The notes below the pieces were generated by a model that saw nothing but the letters and a program-made list of their open reading frames with translations, did not search any database and was not told the DNA's origin. A program made the translations under genes and the position numbers. Below, one piece after another: positions 55,401 to 63,845 of a stretch of DNA of 64,000 nt. The stretch comes from Streptomyces sp. HUAS CB01 (GTDB lineage: Bacteria; Actinomycetota; Actinomycetes; Streptomycetales; Streptomycetaceae), in NCBI RefSeq assembly GCF_030406905.1, contig NZ_CP129137.1:6789501-6853500 (forward strand). Reading direction: 5' to 3'. Numbering within the stretch: the first letter of the stretch is position 1; every line of letters starts with the position of its first letter.

Positions 55401-55642
55401 GCGAGGGCCCGGTCGAGCCGCTGGGCGAAACCGCGTTGGGCTTCGTTGGGGTTGCCGCCGTAGACGGTGAGGAGCTCGTTCCACTCGTCGGGCTGGGTGG
55501 CGCCGATGAAGGTGAACAGCTCGTTGGTGTCGAGCCCGAGGTCGGGGCGGTAGTCCTCGGGGTTCGCCTCCCGCCAGCCTCGCTCACAGAGGGCGGCGAC
55601 TATGGCCGAGCCGAAGGAGGACTCGTCGTGCACGGGGCTCAT
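52460..55642 (-). CDS. hsdR: Type I restriction enzyme, R (restriction/translocase) subunit
   Basis: 1060 residues, full length. The N-terminal nuclease has the PD-(D/E)xK-type segment LDLTLFLNGIPVATAELKN (about residues 140-158). The translocase has Walker A MASAGSGKSNTIG (about 311), IIVDEAHSSQSGDAA (about 441), SYFAFTATPKSKTLELFG, LVVAEKYQTGFDQPLLTTM and QTLSRLNRTAERK. A helical C-terminal region mediates assembly with the M/S subunits. Last gene of the hsdM-hsdS-hsdR operon, overlapping hsdS by 4 bp. With its partners it cuts unmodified foreign DNA after ATP-driven translocation. Confidence 0.95.
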   Translation of the reverse strand: MSPVHDESSFGSAIVAALCERGWREANPEDYRPDLGLDTNELFTFIGATQPDEWNELLTVYGGNPNEAQRGFAQRLDRALAEDGLLHVLRNGVKDRGARLRVAYFKPNLISADSVLDGYRANRLTVVRELPYATKQADWGHRLDLTLFLNGIPVATAELKNPLTGQGVEQAKEQYRTDRDPTELIFTRRVIANFAVDPDLVFVTTQLRGKSTRFLPFNTGSNGPGQPGGAGNPAPTAHGTYATSYLWEQVWQRDNWLDLLQRFVHQQKYKTPGGGTTKSTIFPRFHQWDVVRKLTAHASVHGAGQNYLVMASAGSGKSNTIGWLAHRLSDLHARRDPHVLRPDALADGRIKPGEPVFDKVIVITDRRALDAQLSATVGSFSQTDGLVVKVDEKHGAKSEQLARALSRDTGKIVTVTLHSFPALLDYIKRNPTEIKGTRFAIIVDEAHSSQSGDAATAVKSALRDLGLDADSDDAGATTVTVDDQLKAKAVARSRAANLSYFAFTATPKSKTLELFGAGGVENGKTVYRPFHTYSMRQAIEEGFILDPLRNYVTYNTYWKLANLNRDEKEVDPSKANSLLARFALMHEHTVSQHAQVIVEHFVAHSRGRLGGRAKAMVVTASRHSAVQMARAIRSYIADREYDTKYPDLGVLVAFSGSLTIDGEETTESKENGGLSESALPKAFAYSRADDKAAKAGGKGQQEYRILVVAEKYQTGFDQPLLTTMYVNKALTGIAAVQTLSRLNRTAERKSQADLAVLDFVNEAEDIQDAFRPYFEEAHTLPSDPNLLYTAQSRVMSAPIISEQDMDEFVAAYIEAENKAGGSQSKWEKLHAELYRLLSPAVTRFRALLESDEEDDVDAAEEFRANLNDYVRKYGFLAQIVPYQDAELERLYLYGRHLLNRLPRLADGGVDIGEVDLSHLRVEKTGEHDVSLNPEGAAELKGFGDGIGGGQDPEKSLLSDLIDKFNAKFGTDFTKEDVLPAFNATKEDPKVRAAALVNDESNFGIVFDKKFEENMMDHVSTIDTLGKRYFGADRDFKSNLDRSARRAAWRMIRREEGLDDF

Positions 55643-56916
55643 ACGGTTACTCCTTCGGCTACGTTGCGGCCGCTGGCGGTGGATACGTCGAACTGGCCGG
55701 TTACGGCGGCGGCGATGAGAGCTTGGCGGCGTTCCGCGAGCAGGGCGAGCATCTGATGTGCATGCCTTCTCAGCTCTCCTGATTTCTCTGTGAGTGCATC
55801 GATGTGCCGGAGAGCGTCGAGCTGACGGTCGTGTGCCATGTGGGGGACCAGCAGGTTCCCGTATTTCTCCGCGTTGACGTTCTGGATAGTGGCCTGGACT
55901 GCCCCTTCGTTGATCTGCTGCCAGTAGGCGGTCGTTTGGCAGAAGTGCCAGATGAGACGGGGCAGCATCAGCTGGCTGTTCACGCGTGCGCGAATCAGGT
56001 AACCGGCATGGGCAGCTGGCCCGAATCGGAGCTCGTACAGGAACGCTTTGCCCGCCGTGGCCCCACTGCGCACTAGGAGGAGGTCGCCGTCGTCCAAGAG
56101 GTACTGCTGCGCTACCTCGGGAGGAAGCGACGCGAAGGTCTCATCGCGGAGAGTGCCGTCCTCTGCGATGTCCGTCGTGCGGATGTACCGGGGCCAGTCC
56201 CGGCGGTCGTGCTGCGCCGGTTCGTTCGCTCCGTAGGACGGAGGGAAGAGCAACAGATGTTTGAGGCGGATTGATTTCTCTGCCGCATTAGAGAGAACCT
56301 CCCCAATCGCGGCTGCCTCACGATCCTTGAGGAGGCCGATCAAACGCAGTTGTGATCTGACCAGTCGGTCGATGCGTGCGGTCTCGGCGTCGAGGAAGTC
56401 GGCGATGCGACGCTGCTCCTCCAGCGGGGGCAATGGAACGCGGAGTTGCTCGATGTCCGGCATGTAAATGGTCTTGTGTGTCGACCCCGTGGCGACACGC
56501 TTGAGATCCGGCGCCATGCCACGAAGGGCGTGCAGCAGAAAGCGAGGCTCCAGCTTCGGACCGCATGTCCAAGTGGCGAAATCCTGACTCGTGGCCATGT
56601 CACGGCCCATGATCGCGGAAAATCCCACCGAAGCGGTGCGAGAGAGGATCACGGTTCCGGCTGGATGCTTTACGGCCGCCGAGTTCGCCAGCCCGAGTGG
56701 GCTGACCATCTCTTTGGTCTCTGCGATGACGTTGGTCCGGCCGTCACGCAGCTGCCATACGTCGGCGAGCGTGATCCACGGAACCGTGCAGTCCTGCCAG
56801 TACTCGGGCTTGCTGCGGCTGGGCGTGTGCCCAGATCCCAAGCGCGCTACAAGCCGGATCGGCGCTGTGGGCCATCGTGAAGCAGAAAGCCAGGGCGCCA
56901 GACGCGACTCCGTCAT
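55639..56916 (-). CDS. hsdS: Type I restriction enzyme, S (specificity) subunit
   Basis: 425 residues with 4-bp overlaps to hsdM and hsdR. Two target-recognition domains are visible: the first from about 15 to 170 (VARLGSGHTPSRSKPEYW, YMPDIEQLRVPLPPLEEQRR), the second from about 225 to 390 (IRTTDIAEDGTL, YLLDDGDLLLVRSGATAGKA, NVNAEKYGNLLVPH). Each is followed by a conserved coiled-coil spacer (IADFLDAETARIDRLVRS near 175). The subunit sets the bipartite DNA target; the site cannot be predicted by eye. Confidence 0.93.
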   Translation of the reverse strand: MTESRLAPWLSASRWPTAPIRLVARLGSGHTPSRSKPEYWQDCTVPWITLADVWQLRDGRTNVIAETKEMVSPLGLANSAAVKHPAGTVILSRTASVGFSAIMGRDMATSQDFATWTCGPKLEPRFLLHALRGMAPDLKRVATGSTHKTIYMPDIEQLRVPLPPLEEQRRIADFLDAETARIDRLVRSQLRLIGLLKDREAAAIGEVLSNAAEKSIRLKHLLLFPPSYGANEPAQHDRRDWPRYIRTTDIAEDGTLRDETFASLPPEVAQQYLLDDGDLLLVRSGATAGKAFLYELRFGPAAHAGYLIRARVNSQLMLPRLIWHFCQTTAYWQQINEGAVQATIQNVNAEKYGNLLVPHMAHDRQLDALRHIDALTEKSGELRRHAHQMLALLAERRQALIAAAVTGQFDVSTASGRNVAEGVTV

Positions 56917-58943
56917 TCCGTGACCTCCCGCAACAGCCCCTGAATCTCCGCCTCCAGCGCCTTCAACTCCGCATCAATCTCCGCCAACGGCCGAGGCGGC
57001 TCGTACACATAGAAGTGCCGCGTGAACGGAACCTCGTACCCCACCTTCGTCTTACTGTGGTCGATCCACGCATCCGCCACATGAGGATGAACCTCCCGCG
57101 CCAGATACTCCTCGATGTCCTCCCCCAACGGCACGTTCTCGTAGTCCCGAAGCTCCCCATCCGCCTCAGGCTGCCCCTTGACGAGCTGCACCTCGCCCTC
57201 GGGATCCCGCACCCCCAGCACCTCCCGCAGCGCCTTGTTGAACGGCGCCCCCGTAGGCCACGTCCCGCCGGCCTGCACCACCGCGTCCTTCAGTGCGAGC
57301 CACGCGTCCTGCTTCGTACCCCAGCTCGCCCCGACCAGCGACTTGCACGCATCCGCCAGCGCCGAAGCCTGAGGCAGCTTCTGGATCGCCTTCGACGCCT
57401 CCAGCGCCGCCAGCGTCTCCTCCGTGACCTCGAACCGCAGCTTCAGCGGCCGTTCCACCGTGATCCGCTGGTACCCGAAGTCCTCGTTCCAGAAGACCTT
57501 CACCTTGCCGTGCAGCGGGTGCTCCGCATCCCCCGCCACGGCCAGCGCCTCGCCGTACAGCTTGACCACCGTCGCGATGTGGTCCTTGCCCAACTCCTTG
57601 CGCTTGTCGCCCAGGGACTTCCGCATCTTCTGCCACTGGTCACGCGCGTCCAGCAGCACGACCTTGCCCTTGTGGTCCGGGCTCTTCCGGTTCGTCAGGA
57701 TCCAGAAGTACGTCGAGATGCCGGTGTTGTAGAAGAGCTGATCCGGCAAGGCGACGATGCCCTCCAGCCAGTCGTTCTCCAGGATCCAGCGCCGGATCTC
57801 CGACTCACCCGATCCCGCCGCACCAGTGAACAACGGGGAGCCGTTGAACACGATCGCCAGACGCGAGCCGCCCCCGCCATTCACGTCCACCGGCTTCATC
57901 TTCGAGATCATGTGTTGAAGGAACAGCAGCGAGCCGTCGTTGATACGCGGCAGCCCCGCCCCGAAGCGGCCGGCCTCGCCCAGCGACCTGTGCTCGGCCT
58001 CGACCTCGTCCTTGACCTTCTTCCACTCCACGCCGAACGGCGGGTTGGCCAGCATGTAGTCGAAGGACTTCCGGGCGTGCCCGTCGTCGGAGAAGGAGTT
58101 GCCGAAGGCGATGTTCTCGGGGTCCTGGCCCTTGATCATCAGGTCGGACCGGCAGATCGCCCATGACTCCGGGTTGAGCTCCTGCCCGTACACCTCCACC
58201 GTGGCGTCCGGGTTCAGCTCCGCGATCAGGTCGTCCATCGCGGAGAGCATGCCGCCCGTGCCGCAGGCCGGGTCGAGGACCGTGCGCACGGCGCCCGGCA
58301 GCTGCAACGCGTCCCCGTCCGGGGCGACGAGCAGCCGCACCATGAGCTGGATGACCTCGCGGGGCGTGAAGTGCTCACCGGCCGTCTCGTTCGACTGCTC
58401 GGCGAAGCGGCGGATCAGTTCCTCGAAGATGTATCCCATGTTGTGGTTGGGCACGACCTCGGGACGCAGGTCCAGGTCCGTGAACTTGCCGATGACCTTG
58501 TAGAGCAGCCCGGCCGCGTCCAGCCGCTTGATCTGCTGCGCGAACTCGAAGCGGTCCAGCACACCCCGCGCGTTGTCCGAGAACGCCCCTACGTACACGT
58601 GGAGGTTCTTCGCCGCGTTCTGCGGGTCCGCGGCGATCTTCTTCAGGGTCAGGCTGGACCGGTTGTAGAAGGAGTGGCCCGAGGCCCGTCGCAGGAAGCG
58701 GTCCGGGTCGATGCCGCTGTCCTTGTGCTGCTCCGCGATCTCCGCGACCTTCTCGCGGGTCGGTTCCAGCACGCACTCCAGTCGCCGCAGCACCGTGAAC
58801 GGCAGGATGACCTTGCCGTAGTCGGACTGCTTGTAGTCCCCCCGCAGGAGGTCGGCGACGGACCACGCGTGATTCGCCAACTCCGTGTGCTTGCTGCTGC
58901 TCAACTGGATCCCCGGATTCCTTCCGAAATGTCCCAACCCCAC
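56913..58943 (-). CDS. hsdM: Type I restriction enzyme, M (adenine methyltransferase) subunit
   Basis: 676 residues from the GTG at 58943. A TTG at 58904, with GGGGA five bases upstream, would give the family-like start (L)SSSKHTELANHAWSVADL and may be correct. The helical N-terminal domain (LRGDYKQSDYGKVILPFTVL) precedes an N6-adenine methyltransferase: VLDPACGTGGMLSAM (AdoMet site, about 223) and YMLANPPFGVEWK (catalytic NPPF, about 298). The C-terminal part binds HsdS. First gene of the operon, as usual for M-S-R order. Confidence 0.95.
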   Translation of the reverse strand: MGLGHFGRNPGIQLSSSKHTELANHAWSVADLLRGDYKQSDYGKVILPFTVLRRLECVLEPTREKVAEIAEQHKDSGIDPDRFLRRASGHSFYNRSSLTLKKIAADPQNAAKNLHVYVGAFSDNARGVLDRFEFAQQIKRLDAAGLLYKVIGKFTDLDLRPEVVPNHNMGYIFEELIRRFAEQSNETAGEHFTPREVIQLMVRLLVAPDGDALQLPGAVRTVLDPACGTGGMLSAMDDLIAELNPDATVEVYGQELNPESWAICRSDLMIKGQDPENIAFGNSFSDDGHARKSFDYMLANPPFGVEWKKVKDEVEAEHRSLGEAGRFGAGLPRINDGSLLFLQHMISKMKPVDVNGGGGSRLAIVFNGSPLFTGAAGSGESEIRRWILENDWLEGIVALPDQLFYNTGISTYFWILTNRKSPDHKGKVVLLDARDQWQKMRKSLGDKRKELGKDHIATVVKLYGEALAVAGDAEHPLHGKVKVFWNEDFGYQRITVERPLKLRFEVTEETLAALEASKAIQKLPQASALADACKSLVGASWGTKQDAWLALKDAVVQAGGTWPTGAPFNKALREVLGVRDPEGEVQLVKGQPEADGELRDYENVPLGEDIEEYLAREVHPHVADAWIDHSKTKVGYEVPFTRHFYVYEPPRPLAEIDAELKALEAEIQGLLREVTE

Positions 58944-59009
58944 CGCCCGGGCCGATCAGCCGACCAGGACGGTCCGACAAGTGTGGTCTATGTGTGAGGG
59001 GCCGCGCGC

Positions 59010-61235
59010 CTAATGGGGTGAATCGTCACCCCGGCCGCGTACCGCGTCCTCCACCGCCGTCTCCCGCGACGGCAGCAACTGCCCCCCGGTGAGCCCGCCC
59101 GCCAGCAACCGCGCCGTCTCCTCCGCCAGCCCCGTCGCCCGCCGGGCCTCCGTCTGCAGCTCGTGCACGTGCCGGAACGCCTTCCCGTACCGCCGCTGCT
59201 CCTCCAGCGGCAGCAGCGGCACGCGCAGCCGGCCCGGGCTGACCGTCAGGATCGTGCTGCCCGTCGACGCGCCCGCGATGTTCTCCTCCGCGCCCAGGAA
59301 CCCGGCGAGGAACCAGGCGTCCAGGCGTTTCGGGTCCGGCCGGAACAGGTGGACGTGGGGGCCGAGCAGCGCGCCCGCGTCCTCCTCGCTCGCGACCCGC
59401 GCCATCGGCCCGTCCCCGCTCGCGACCGCCCGCACGAGGACATCCCCCACGGCGATCACGGGTGTCCCGTCGCCGCGCAGCTCCGCCGGGTCTCCCGTGG
59501 GGCCCGATCCGCGCGCGATATCCGAGCCGGTGAGCACCGCGCGGGCCGCGTCCGGCCGCTCCCCGCCCACACCGCCGCCGTCCGCGCGGCCCCGCACGCC
59601 CTCCGGCAGTGTCCGCAGCAAGGTGAGCGCCCCGCCGCGCGCGAGGTCGGACGCCGTCGCCGTCCGCCACTCGCGGGCCGAGGAGCCCGCGGAGCTCCAG
59701 CCCTCCCGGCCCGCCGTCCGCGCGAGGGACTTCGCGGCGCCGACGAGACCGCGGCGCGCGGCGGCGACCCCGGCCGACAGCTCCGCCGGGTCGACCTCGG
59801 CCCGTGACGCCCGTACGAGCCGCGCCGGGGTCAGGTCCACCACGTCGTCCAGCAGGTCCACCACGCCGACCGCGTGCGCGACACCGGGTTCGCCATCGAA
59901 GGCGTCCGGGTTCTCCGTGAACGCCCGCCACGCGCCCAGGGCGTGCGCGGTGATCCCCTCCCAGTCCAGGGAGGCCGACCGGCTCCCGCCCCGCGTCCGC
60001 GGCGCCACCGCTGTTCCACCGCGCCCGGCCGCCGTCGCCGTACCCGTCGCCGCGTCCGCCGCCGTGTCCACGAACAGCACCGACTTGCGCTCCGGGCCGC
60101 CTGGTTCGGGCCGTTGCAGCACCCACACCTGGAGCCCGACGTGGAGCGGCACCGACGCGCCGACCGGCAGCGCGATCACCGCGCGCAGGGCTCCGCTGCG
60201 TACCAGCTCCGCCCGTACCCGGCGCCCCGACGCGCGGCCGGCCGTGGCGGGCGGCAGGAGCAGGGCGGCGTGGCCGCCGGGTGCCAGATGGGCGAGCGCG
60301 TGCTGCACCCACGCCAGCTCCGACTCGGCGCGCGCCGGGACGCCGTACGCCCAGCGCGGGTCGTACGCCAGCTCGTCGTGGCCCCAGTCGCGCACGCCGT
60401 ACGGCGGGTTGCACAGCACCGCGTCGGCGAGCAGGTCGGGGAAGGCGTCCGCGCGCAGACTGTCGGCGGCGCGCACGGTGACCTCGGCCTCCGGTGCCGT
60501 CAGCATCAGGCTCACGGCACTGCGCAGGGCCTGCACGGGCAGGTTGTCCTGGCCGTACAGATCACGCGCTCCCCGGCGGGCGGCTGCTGCCAGCAGGGTG
60601 CCGCCGCCGCAGGCCGGGTCGAGGACGCTGGAGGGGGACCCCGGGATCAGACGGGCGAGCAGGTCCGCGAGCGGGGCGGGGGTCAGGTACGCGCCGGACG
60701 CCGCGCTGTCCTCAAGCTCCCGTTCCGCCAGCACGGCCAGCGCTGCCTGGCCGCTCTCGTCGCGTACACACGCGTACAACGCCCGCAGCGCCGGCGCGTC
60801 GCCCGTCGCGAAACGGACGGGGTCGGCGGCCGGCACGGCGTCGGCCGCGGTCGCGGCATCGCGCTGCGCGTGCGCGACGAGTTCCGCGTCCGGCAACTCC
60901 GTGGCGGCCGTCAGCTCCTCGGGTGTGCGGCCCGCGGCCGCGAGGACCAGGAGCAGGAGGCCTTCCGACGCAGCGCCGCCGCCGCTCTGCGCGCGCAGGC
61001 GGAGGGTGGTCCGCAGCTCCTCAGAGGGGGTCGCCGCCGAGGAATGGCCGCGTGAGGCGAGCCAGGCACGCACCGACTCCAGGTCGTACAGCGGGCTGCT
61101 GTCCGTGCCCCCGGACGGCGCCGGGAAGTCGTCGTGCCGGCGTCGCCAGTTGCTGACGGTGGCGCGCGTGACGCCCGCGATGCGGGAGATCTCGGCGGCT
61201 GTCACCTGGGCGGATGGTGCGGGTGGCTGCGGCAT
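59010..61235 (-). CDS. Orphan N6-adenine DNA methylase with built-in specificity domain
   Basis: 741 residues from the ATG at 61235. Residues 8-55 form a helix-turn-helix of the MerR/AlpA type (VTAAEISRIAGVTRATVSNW). A helical spacer follows, then a methyltransferase with VLDPACGGGTLLAAAARRG (about 205) and DAVLCNPPYGVRDW (catalytic NPPY, about 274). The last 200 residues are an HsdS-like recognition domain (VLTGSDIARG, GDVLVRAVAS, GRLRVPLLPLEEQRRYGKAF). So M and S functions are on one chain, as in type IIG/BcgI-like enzymes, but without a nuclease domain or neighbouring nuclease. It may mark DNA for epigenetic or protective purposes. It lies divergent to a DndB-like gene. Confidence 0.82.
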   Translation of the reverse strand: MPQPPAPSAQVTAAEISRIAGVTRATVSNWRRRHDDFPAPSGGTDSSPLYDLESVRAWLASRGHSSAATPSEELRTTLRLRAQSGGGAASEGLLLLVLAAAGRTPEELTAATELPDAELVAHAQRDAATAADAVPAADPVRFATGDAPALRALYACVRDESGQAALAVLAERELEDSAASGAYLTPAPLADLLARLIPGSPSSVLDPACGGGTLLAAAARRGARDLYGQDNLPVQALRSAVSLMLTAPEAEVTVRAADSLRADAFPDLLADAVLCNPPYGVRDWGHDELAYDPRWAYGVPARAESELAWVQHALAHLAPGGHAALLLPPATAGRASGRRVRAELVRSGALRAVIALPVGASVPLHVGLQVWVLQRPEPGGPERKSVLFVDTAADAATGTATAAGRGGTAVAPRTRGGSRSASLDWEGITAHALGAWRAFTENPDAFDGEPGVAHAVGVVDLLDDVVDLTPARLVRASRAEVDPAELSAGVAAARRGLVGAAKSLARTAGREGWSSAGSSAREWRTATASDLARGGALTLLRTLPEGVRGRADGGGVGGERPDAARAVLTGSDIARGSGPTGDPAELRGDGTPVIAVGDVLVRAVASGDGPMARVASEEDAGALLGPHVHLFRPDPKRLDAWFLAGFLGAEENIAGASTGSTILTVSPGRLRVPLLPLEEQRRYGKAFRHVHELQTEARRATGLAEETARLLAGGLTGGQLLPSRETAVEDAVRGRGDDSPH

Positions 61236-61306
61236 GGATGTGGTCCTGGCTCCGATGGTCGGCGTGGTTACACCGTACAGCACGAGTCAACTCCTGAAAG
61301 TTGTTG

Positions 61307-61324
61307 GACAGTGCTTTCACTGTC
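61307..61324. promoter_or_regulatory. Palindrome in the divergent methylase/DndB-like region
   Basis: GACAGTGCTTTCACTGTC is a perfect 7-bp inverted repeat with a 4-bp spacer, in an AT-richer patch of the 278-bp divergent intergenic region. It fits an operator for a dimeric regulator, perhaps the HTH of the methylase itself. A shorter repeat, CAACT-N6-AGTTG, lies just upstream at about 61288-61303. Confidence 0.5.
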
Positions 61325-61513
61325 ATGCTTTTATGTAATCGCTTCCGCTGGTGAGCGGCACTCTCCGGCGTGGAGCGTGTTTTCCTTGCCATAGCCATGT
61401 CCTTTGGGCGTCCAGCCCTTGTCCTGCGCCAACCCCCTCTCGGCGGAATGCCGGGAGCGTGCGGCGACTCAGGGCCGGGTGAGCCCGATCGACCACCACC
61501 CAAGGGGGAACCC

Positions 61514-62746
61514 ATGCGCCTGACCATGCCGAGCGGCACTCCGGAAGGAATCCCGCTCACCGTCATGCCGTTCCGCGAGGACGCGGTCATCGGCACCATG
61601 TCGCTCGCGACGCTGGTACGTCTCGTGCCGTCGCCGCGTCAGGAGGAGGACCCGCGTGCCCTCAAGGCCGCGTCGGGGCACGACCGGCGGCACGCCGAGC
61701 TGCGCGCGACCGTGCAGCGGACGCTGAAGTCCCAGAAGGGCAAGAACATCCCGGCCTACGCCGAGTACATCGCCGCCGGCATCCTCGGCAAGCACGGCTC
61801 CGCCTGGTCCACGCCCCCGATCACGCTCTGGCACGCGGGCGAGATCGCCGCGATGAGCGACGAGCTCGTCCCCGACTCGGGCCTGCGGACGCTGACCGTC
61901 GCGCCGGACGCCATGGTGATCGCCGTCGACGGCGAGACCCAGACCACCGCCTGGCACGACATCTACCAGGACCCGGAATCCTTCGGCCTCACCTACACCG
62001 AGCTCAGCCGGCGGGTCCGTATCCCCTTCGAGCTCTACCTGGGGATCTCCCCGGCGGACGCGCGGCAGATCTTCTACGACCGCAACGTCAAGGGCATCGA
62101 CGTCGCCAAGAACCTGGCCATGTCCATGGACCAGCGCGACCTCGCCACCCGCCTCGCCTACATCGTCGGCGAGAGGCTCGAGGTCGAGTCGAACGGTCAG
62201 CGGATGCCGTTCGGCAAGCTGGTCAACGCCGGCAAGCGGCAGCTCACCAGGACCGACAAGGAGGTCGTGACGCTGTCCGCGCTGCGGACGCTGATCGTCA
62301 CCACCCTCTTCGGCACCAAGGGTGTGCAGTACTCGGCGGCCAACGTCCACGAGGGCGACCTGCCGCCCGACACCGACGCCGACGAGGTGGAGAAGGTCGT
62401 CGTACGTCTCGCGTCCCGGCTGATCGGGGGCCGCTTCCCGGACTTCGCCCGGCGCAGCGCGATCACGGCCCCGGCCGTGATGGCAGGCCTCGGCGTCCTG
62501 CTGCACCGCGCGACCCCCTGGTGCGACCGCGGCGACGCCATGAGCTACGAGACGGTCGAGCACCTTCTCGCCGACGTGCGCTGGGAGCGCGAACCCGCCT
62601 ACTGGGACGGCGTCTGCGCCAGCGTCGGCTCCACCGGCCGGCTCAACTTCAGTGGCGGAGTGAAGGACTCCGCCGGCCGCGTCGCGGGCGCGCTCCTCGA
62701 CCCGAACAGCGAGTGGGGCCGGAAGATCCGGGGTCTGGGGACCTGA
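61514..62746 (+). CDS. DndB-like (DGQHR-type) protein
   Basis: 410 residues from the ATG at 61514 (AAGGGGG just upstream). The motif VIAVDGETQTTAWHDIY (about residue 137) corresponds to the DGQHR motif, and FYDRNVKGIDVAKNLAMSMD (about 187) to the FxDxNxxxxxV segment of DndB, the transcriptional/regulatory protein of DNA phosphorothioation systems. The DGQHR core is altered to DGETQ. No dndCDE or dndA genes are seen, so it is probably a solitary relative working with the divergent methylase, as regulator or DNA-binding partner. This link is inference. Confidence 0.7.
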   Translation: MRLTMPSGTPEGIPLTVMPFREDAVIGTMSLATLVRLVPSPRQEEDPRALKAASGHDRRHAELRATVQRTLKSQKGKNIPAYAEYIAAGILGKHGSAWSTPPITLWHAGEIAAMSDELVPDSGLRTLTVAPDAMVIAVDGETQTTAWHDIYQDPESFGLTYTELSRRVRIPFELYLGISPADARQIFYDRNVKGIDVAKNLAMSMDQRDLATRLAYIVGERLEVESNGQRMPFGKLVNAGKRQLTRTDKEVVTLSALRTLIVTTLFGTKGVQYSAANVHEGDLPPDTDADEVEKVVVRLASRLIGGRFPDFARRSAITAPAVMAGLGVLLHRATPWCDRGDAMSYETVEHLLADVRWEREPAYWDGVCASVGSTGRLNFSGGVKDSAGRVAGALLDPNSEWGRKIRGLGT

Positions 62747-63011
62747 ACAGGCCTACGCCGCGGCTCCCTTGACGCCGAGACCTTCTCAGCCGACGCCCCT
62801 CTCGGGACGAGGTCCCGCCTGCGGGCACGACCCACGGCTCCCGCCTCCACGTATCCGTGGGCGTCCAGGCTGCGATGCCGGGCCCGGGGCCGGCTCGGTC
62901 CGGCCCGGCCCGGGCGCGGCGGGGCGGCTCCGCTCCCGTCAGCATGCGCGCCCTCTCCTCCCGCCATCCGTCAGTCCCCTTCCATCCACATCCATCCGAA
63001 GGAATGGCCTC

Positions 63012-63845
63012 ATGAGCTACCCGAACGTCTGCGGCACGCCGTCCTCTCCCTCACCTTCGTCCCCGTACGCCGTCCCCGACACATGCACTGCCCTTCCCCA
63101 GCACCCGAAAGCGGCCGGTATGGCCCCGGCTATGGGGGCGTCCGGGATGGCGCCGAAGACGTCCCCCGCCTCCGCGCAGCCGTCGGCCGGGAGGAGGCCG
63201 TTGTGGCGCGGAGAGCTGTTCGCCCACGGTGCCTCAACGCTCCTCGCACTGATCACGGCGCCCCTGACCCGTCCGCGCAGGACCGTCCTCGTGGTGGCCG
63301 CGATGGCCGTGGGCTGCTCCCTGAGCGCCTGCTCCACCATCGGCGGAGCCCAGACCGGGACCGAGCCGCCGACGGCCACCGTCAGCGCCTCGCAGGACAC
63401 CCAGAGCGCCCAGGACTCCGAGGACACCCAGGACGACTCCGACAGTGACACCATCACCGTCGCGCTGGACAAGACCGCCACGTGGAACAACGGCGTCCAG
63501 GCGCACCTGAGCCACTTCAGCCGCGGCACCTCCGGAGAGTACGCCTACCCGGCCGGCAAGGCGTACCTGGCCTTCTCCGTCACTGTGCAGAACGGCTCCA
63601 AGTCCCCGCTCGACCTGAGCACGGTCAGCATGTCCTGCCCCGACGGCGCGGAGGAGATCTTCGACACGGATGCGGGTTTCAAGGGCACGCCGGACACCCA
63701 CCTGCTGCCGGGCAAGTCGCAGACCTGGAAGGAGGCGTGCGTGTTCGCCAAGACGGCCAAGAGCGTCCAGATCGAGATCATGCCGATCGACACCTCTGGC
63801 TCGGGCTGGTACCGCACGGCCATCTTCACCGGCCGGGTGCAGTAG
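63012..63845 (+). CDS. Membrane-anchored DUF4352-like extracytoplasmic protein
   Basis: 277 residues from the ATG at 63012 (AAGGA nine bases upstream). A Pro/Ser/Ala-rich cytoplasmic leader of about 90 residues precedes one hydrophobic helix (TVLVVAAMAVGCSLSAC, about 91-107), then a Thr/Asp/Ser-rich linker and a beta-rich domain (about 150-277: AYPAGKAYLAFSVTVQNGSK, DLSTVSMSCPDGAEE, LLPGKSQTWKEACVFAK) of the DUF4352/immunoglobulin-like type. Two Cys could form a disulfide. LSAC at the helix end resembles a lipobox, but the long leader argues against a standard lipoprotein unless translation starts internally. Confidence 0.65.
   Translation: MSYPNVCGTPSSPSPSSPYAVPDTCTALPQHPKAAGMAPAMGASGMAPKTSPASAQPSAGRRPLWRGELFAHGASTLLALITAPLTRPRRTVLVVAAMAVGCSLSACSTIGGAQTGTEPPTATVSASQDTQSAQDSEDTQDDSDSDTITVALDKTATWNNGVQAHLSHFSRGTSGEYAYPAGKAYLAFSVTVQNGSKSPLDLSTVSMSCPDGAEEIFDTDAGFKGTPDTHLLPGKSQTWKEACVFAKTAKSVQIEIMPIDTSGSGWYRTAIFTGRVQ

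Noticed and set aside
53153..55756. 867-codon plus-strand frame opposite hsdR
   Set aside because: Gly/Val/Glu-rich mirror translation without family match; hsdR on the other strand is unmistakable.
59089..61338. 749-codon plus-strand frame opposite the orphan methylase
   Set aside because: Ser/Ala/Arg-rich shadow; the minus-strand protein has complete methyltransferase motifs.
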